The notes under the pieces: generated by a model
Told to the model about the DNA's origin: nothing
What the model saw: the letters and a program-made list of their open reading frames with translations, nothing else
Databases searched by the model: none
Source: Gammaproteobacteria bacterium
Lineage (GTDB): Bacteria > Pseudomonadota > Gammaproteobacteria > Pseudomonadales > UBA3067
Direction: 5' to 3'
Length of the DNA: 5,646 bases
NCBI GenBank assembly: GCA_019090565.1
Contig: JAHRVS010000092.1
Span: 1 to 5,646, forward strand
Made by a program: the position numbers and the translations under genes
Shown here: in pieces, positions 4,317 to 5,646 of the stretch
Layout of the letters: every line of letters starts with the position of its first letter
How positions within the stretch are numbered: the stretch's first letter is position 1

Positions 4317-5646
4317 GACCTGGCATTTGACAATCTAATAGTCATGGGTGCGGTGGCGGCCATTATAGGCACCGTCGTAGGCCTTATTATTTACATCTGG
4401 ATGAATAAAAAGCTATCGCAGATAGCGCTACAGCTTGGTAATGAAGTGGAAAAACAGGGCAGAACGAGTCTTGACTATTCGAACTTACAAAGTGATTACA
4501 CTAGTCAGCAGAGCAAGTTGCGTGATATTGAGCTGGAATATGGAAAGCTAGAAGCATTTTTTCAATCTCAAAGTGAACAGCTTTTGTCCCAAGGTGATGC
4601 TGCGCAAAAACTGCAAACACTGTTAGAGGAAAGTAACGCAAAACAGCACTCCGCAGAGCGAGAGAATCATGCCTTTAAAACGGAGCTCACTGAAAATAAA
4701 ATCCAGCAGCAAGACTTGCTAAGCCGATTAAATAGTGCCGTGGATCATTTAGGCCTTGAGCGGGAAAGCCTGTTAAAAGAAAAAGAGCTTGGAGCTCAGC
4801 TGGACAAACACGCGAAAGGTGAAGAAGTTAAAGCTCAGCAAATTGACATAAAATATCAGGAACAAAATCAGCAGCTAAGGCGGATACAAGAGCAATATGA
4901 TGCGCTTCAAGTGCAGTTTGCATCTGTTTCCTCCGAATATACCGAACTTAAAACCTCTCTCTCTGAACGAGAAAAAAACCACCAGCAGCAATTAGATCAA
5001 TTTGGTGAACAAAAGGCCACGTTAAAAAAAGAATTCGAAAATTTAGCAAATAAAATATTTGAAGAAAAGGGGCGGTCATTTACGGATACCAGTAGCGCGA
5101 GCATTGAAATACTTCTTAAGCCCTTTCGGGAACAAATTGATGGCTTTCAAAGCCGTATCAATGCGATCCATGATGAATCCCTAAAAGGGAACACGACCCT
5201 CAATGCAGAAATAAAAAAGGTACTCGAGGTTGGTTTGAAAATGGGAGACGATGCGAGTAATCTCACCTCGGCCCTAAAAGGGAATTCGCAACAAAGGGGG
5301 GCGTGGGGTGAGGCGCAACTAAAGCGCACCTTGGAAATGAGTGGTTTAATTGAAGATGCTCATTACGAGGCTCAAAGTTCCTTTAAGGACTTGGCTGGCA
5401 AGCAGAAACAAACTGACTATCTCATTAAGCTTCCTGATGAAAAGCACATTATTATAGATAGTAAGGTGTCACTGCTGGCATACGATAAGTCCGTTTCAGC
5501 CACGAACGAAGAAGTCCAAAATTTGGCCATGAGCGAACATGTAAAAGCGGTTAAGAGTCATATTGATGACCTTGCCTCAAAAGATTACACCAACTTAGTG
5601 GGAATGCGCAGCCCTTCGTTTGTATTGATGTTTATGCCAATTGAGC
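4314..5646 (+). CDS. rmuC: DNA recombination protein RmuC (C-terminus cut by the window edge)
   Basis: The frame is open from GTG 4314 to the right edge, giving 444 residues plus one base. Residues 8-30 form one hydrophobic helix, a likely membrane anchor. Residues 35 to about 245 are a long Gln/Glu/Lys-rich coiled coil. The RmuC domain (PF02646) begins near 255. Its conserved features are QQRGAWGE (326-333), Asp368 in QTDYLIKLP and IIIDSKVSLLAY (379-390), ending with SFVLMFMPIE at 435-444. Glu333, Asp368, Asp382 and Lys384 fit a PD-(D/E)xK-like nuclease core. E. coli RmuC limits recombination at short inverted repeats, and a nuclease role is predicted. By comparison with E. coli RmuC, about 150 C-terminal residues should lie beyond the window. 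The gene follows a terminator and an inverted repeat, so it probably has its own promoter. Confidence 0.92.
   Translation, partial: MDLAFDNLIVMGAVAAIIGTVVGLIIYIWMNKKLSQIALQLGNEVEKQGRTSLDYSNLQSDYTSQQSKLRDIELEYGKLEAFFQSQSEQLLSQGDAAQKLQTLLEESNAKQHSAERENHAFKTELTENKIQQQDLLSRLNSAVDHLGLERESLLKEKELGAQLDKHAKGEEVKAQQIDIKYQEQNQQLRRIQEQYDALQVQFASVSSEYTELKTSLSEREKNHQQQLDQFGEQKATLKKEFENLANKIFEEKGRSFTDTSSASIEILLKPFREQIDGFQSRINAIHDESLKGNTTLNAEIKKVLEVGLKMGDDASNLTSALKGNSQQRGAWGEAQLKRTLEMSGLIEDAHYEAQSSFKDLAGKQKQTDYLIKLPDEKHIIIDSKVSLLAYDKSVSATNEEVQNLAMSEHVKAVKSHIDDLASKDYTNLVGMRSPSFVLMFMPIE

Noticed and set aside
5147..5329. A 60-codon minus-strand frame inside rmuC
   Set aside because: It lies antisense to the conserved RmuC domain with no domain of its own.

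Overview
The window looks like a chromosomal stretch from a gammaproteobacterium, probably a marine or environmental one. This is inferred from three things: a Pseudomonas-type secreted lipase, an RmuC homologue, and a REP-associated (Y1/HUH) transposase of a type I associate with marine gammaproteobacteria. All supported genes lie on the plus strand. They are separated by long gaps rich in inverted repeats, so this is not one operon.

Layout. Positions 1-96 hold the last 31 codons of a membrane protein, tentatively a MATE/DinF-type exporter, followed by a terminator-like hairpin. A complete DUF389 (TIGR00341-type) inner-membrane protein of unknown function follows at 248-1237, with a TTG start and a good Shine-Dalgarno sequence. 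The next 730 bases are non-coding and contain the most distinctive structure here. It is a 238-bp MITE-like element (1399-1636) with imperfect terminal inverted repeats and a 4-bp ATCA flanking duplication, apparently inserted into a second, older repeat of the same family (1390-1692). A further inverted repeat lies at 1703-1765.

A secreted triacylglycerol lipase of family I.1/I.2 sits at 1971-2912, with signal peptide, catalytic triad, disulfide cysteines and calcium ligands all recognisable. No lipase foldase gene is next to it in this window. Then come about 500 bases with a C9 tract, a hairpin and a doubtful 36-codon ORF. A broken REP-associated transposase occupies 3414-4132; it has lost its middle, including the region expected to carry the catalytic tyrosine, and changes frame. 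A good intrinsic terminator follows at 4157-4185.

An 8-bp perfect inverted repeat with operator-like geometry (4221-4248) precedes rmuC, which starts at GTG 4314 and runs off the end of the window. Its 444 visible residues cover the membrane anchor, the long coiled coil and most of the nuclease-like domain.

I see no CRISPR array, tRNA, rRNA or obvious defence system. The genes appear to be independent housekeeping or accessory functions (transport, unknown membrane protein, secreted lipase, recombination-limiting protein) divided by mobile-element debris. No convincing new multi-gene system is visible.
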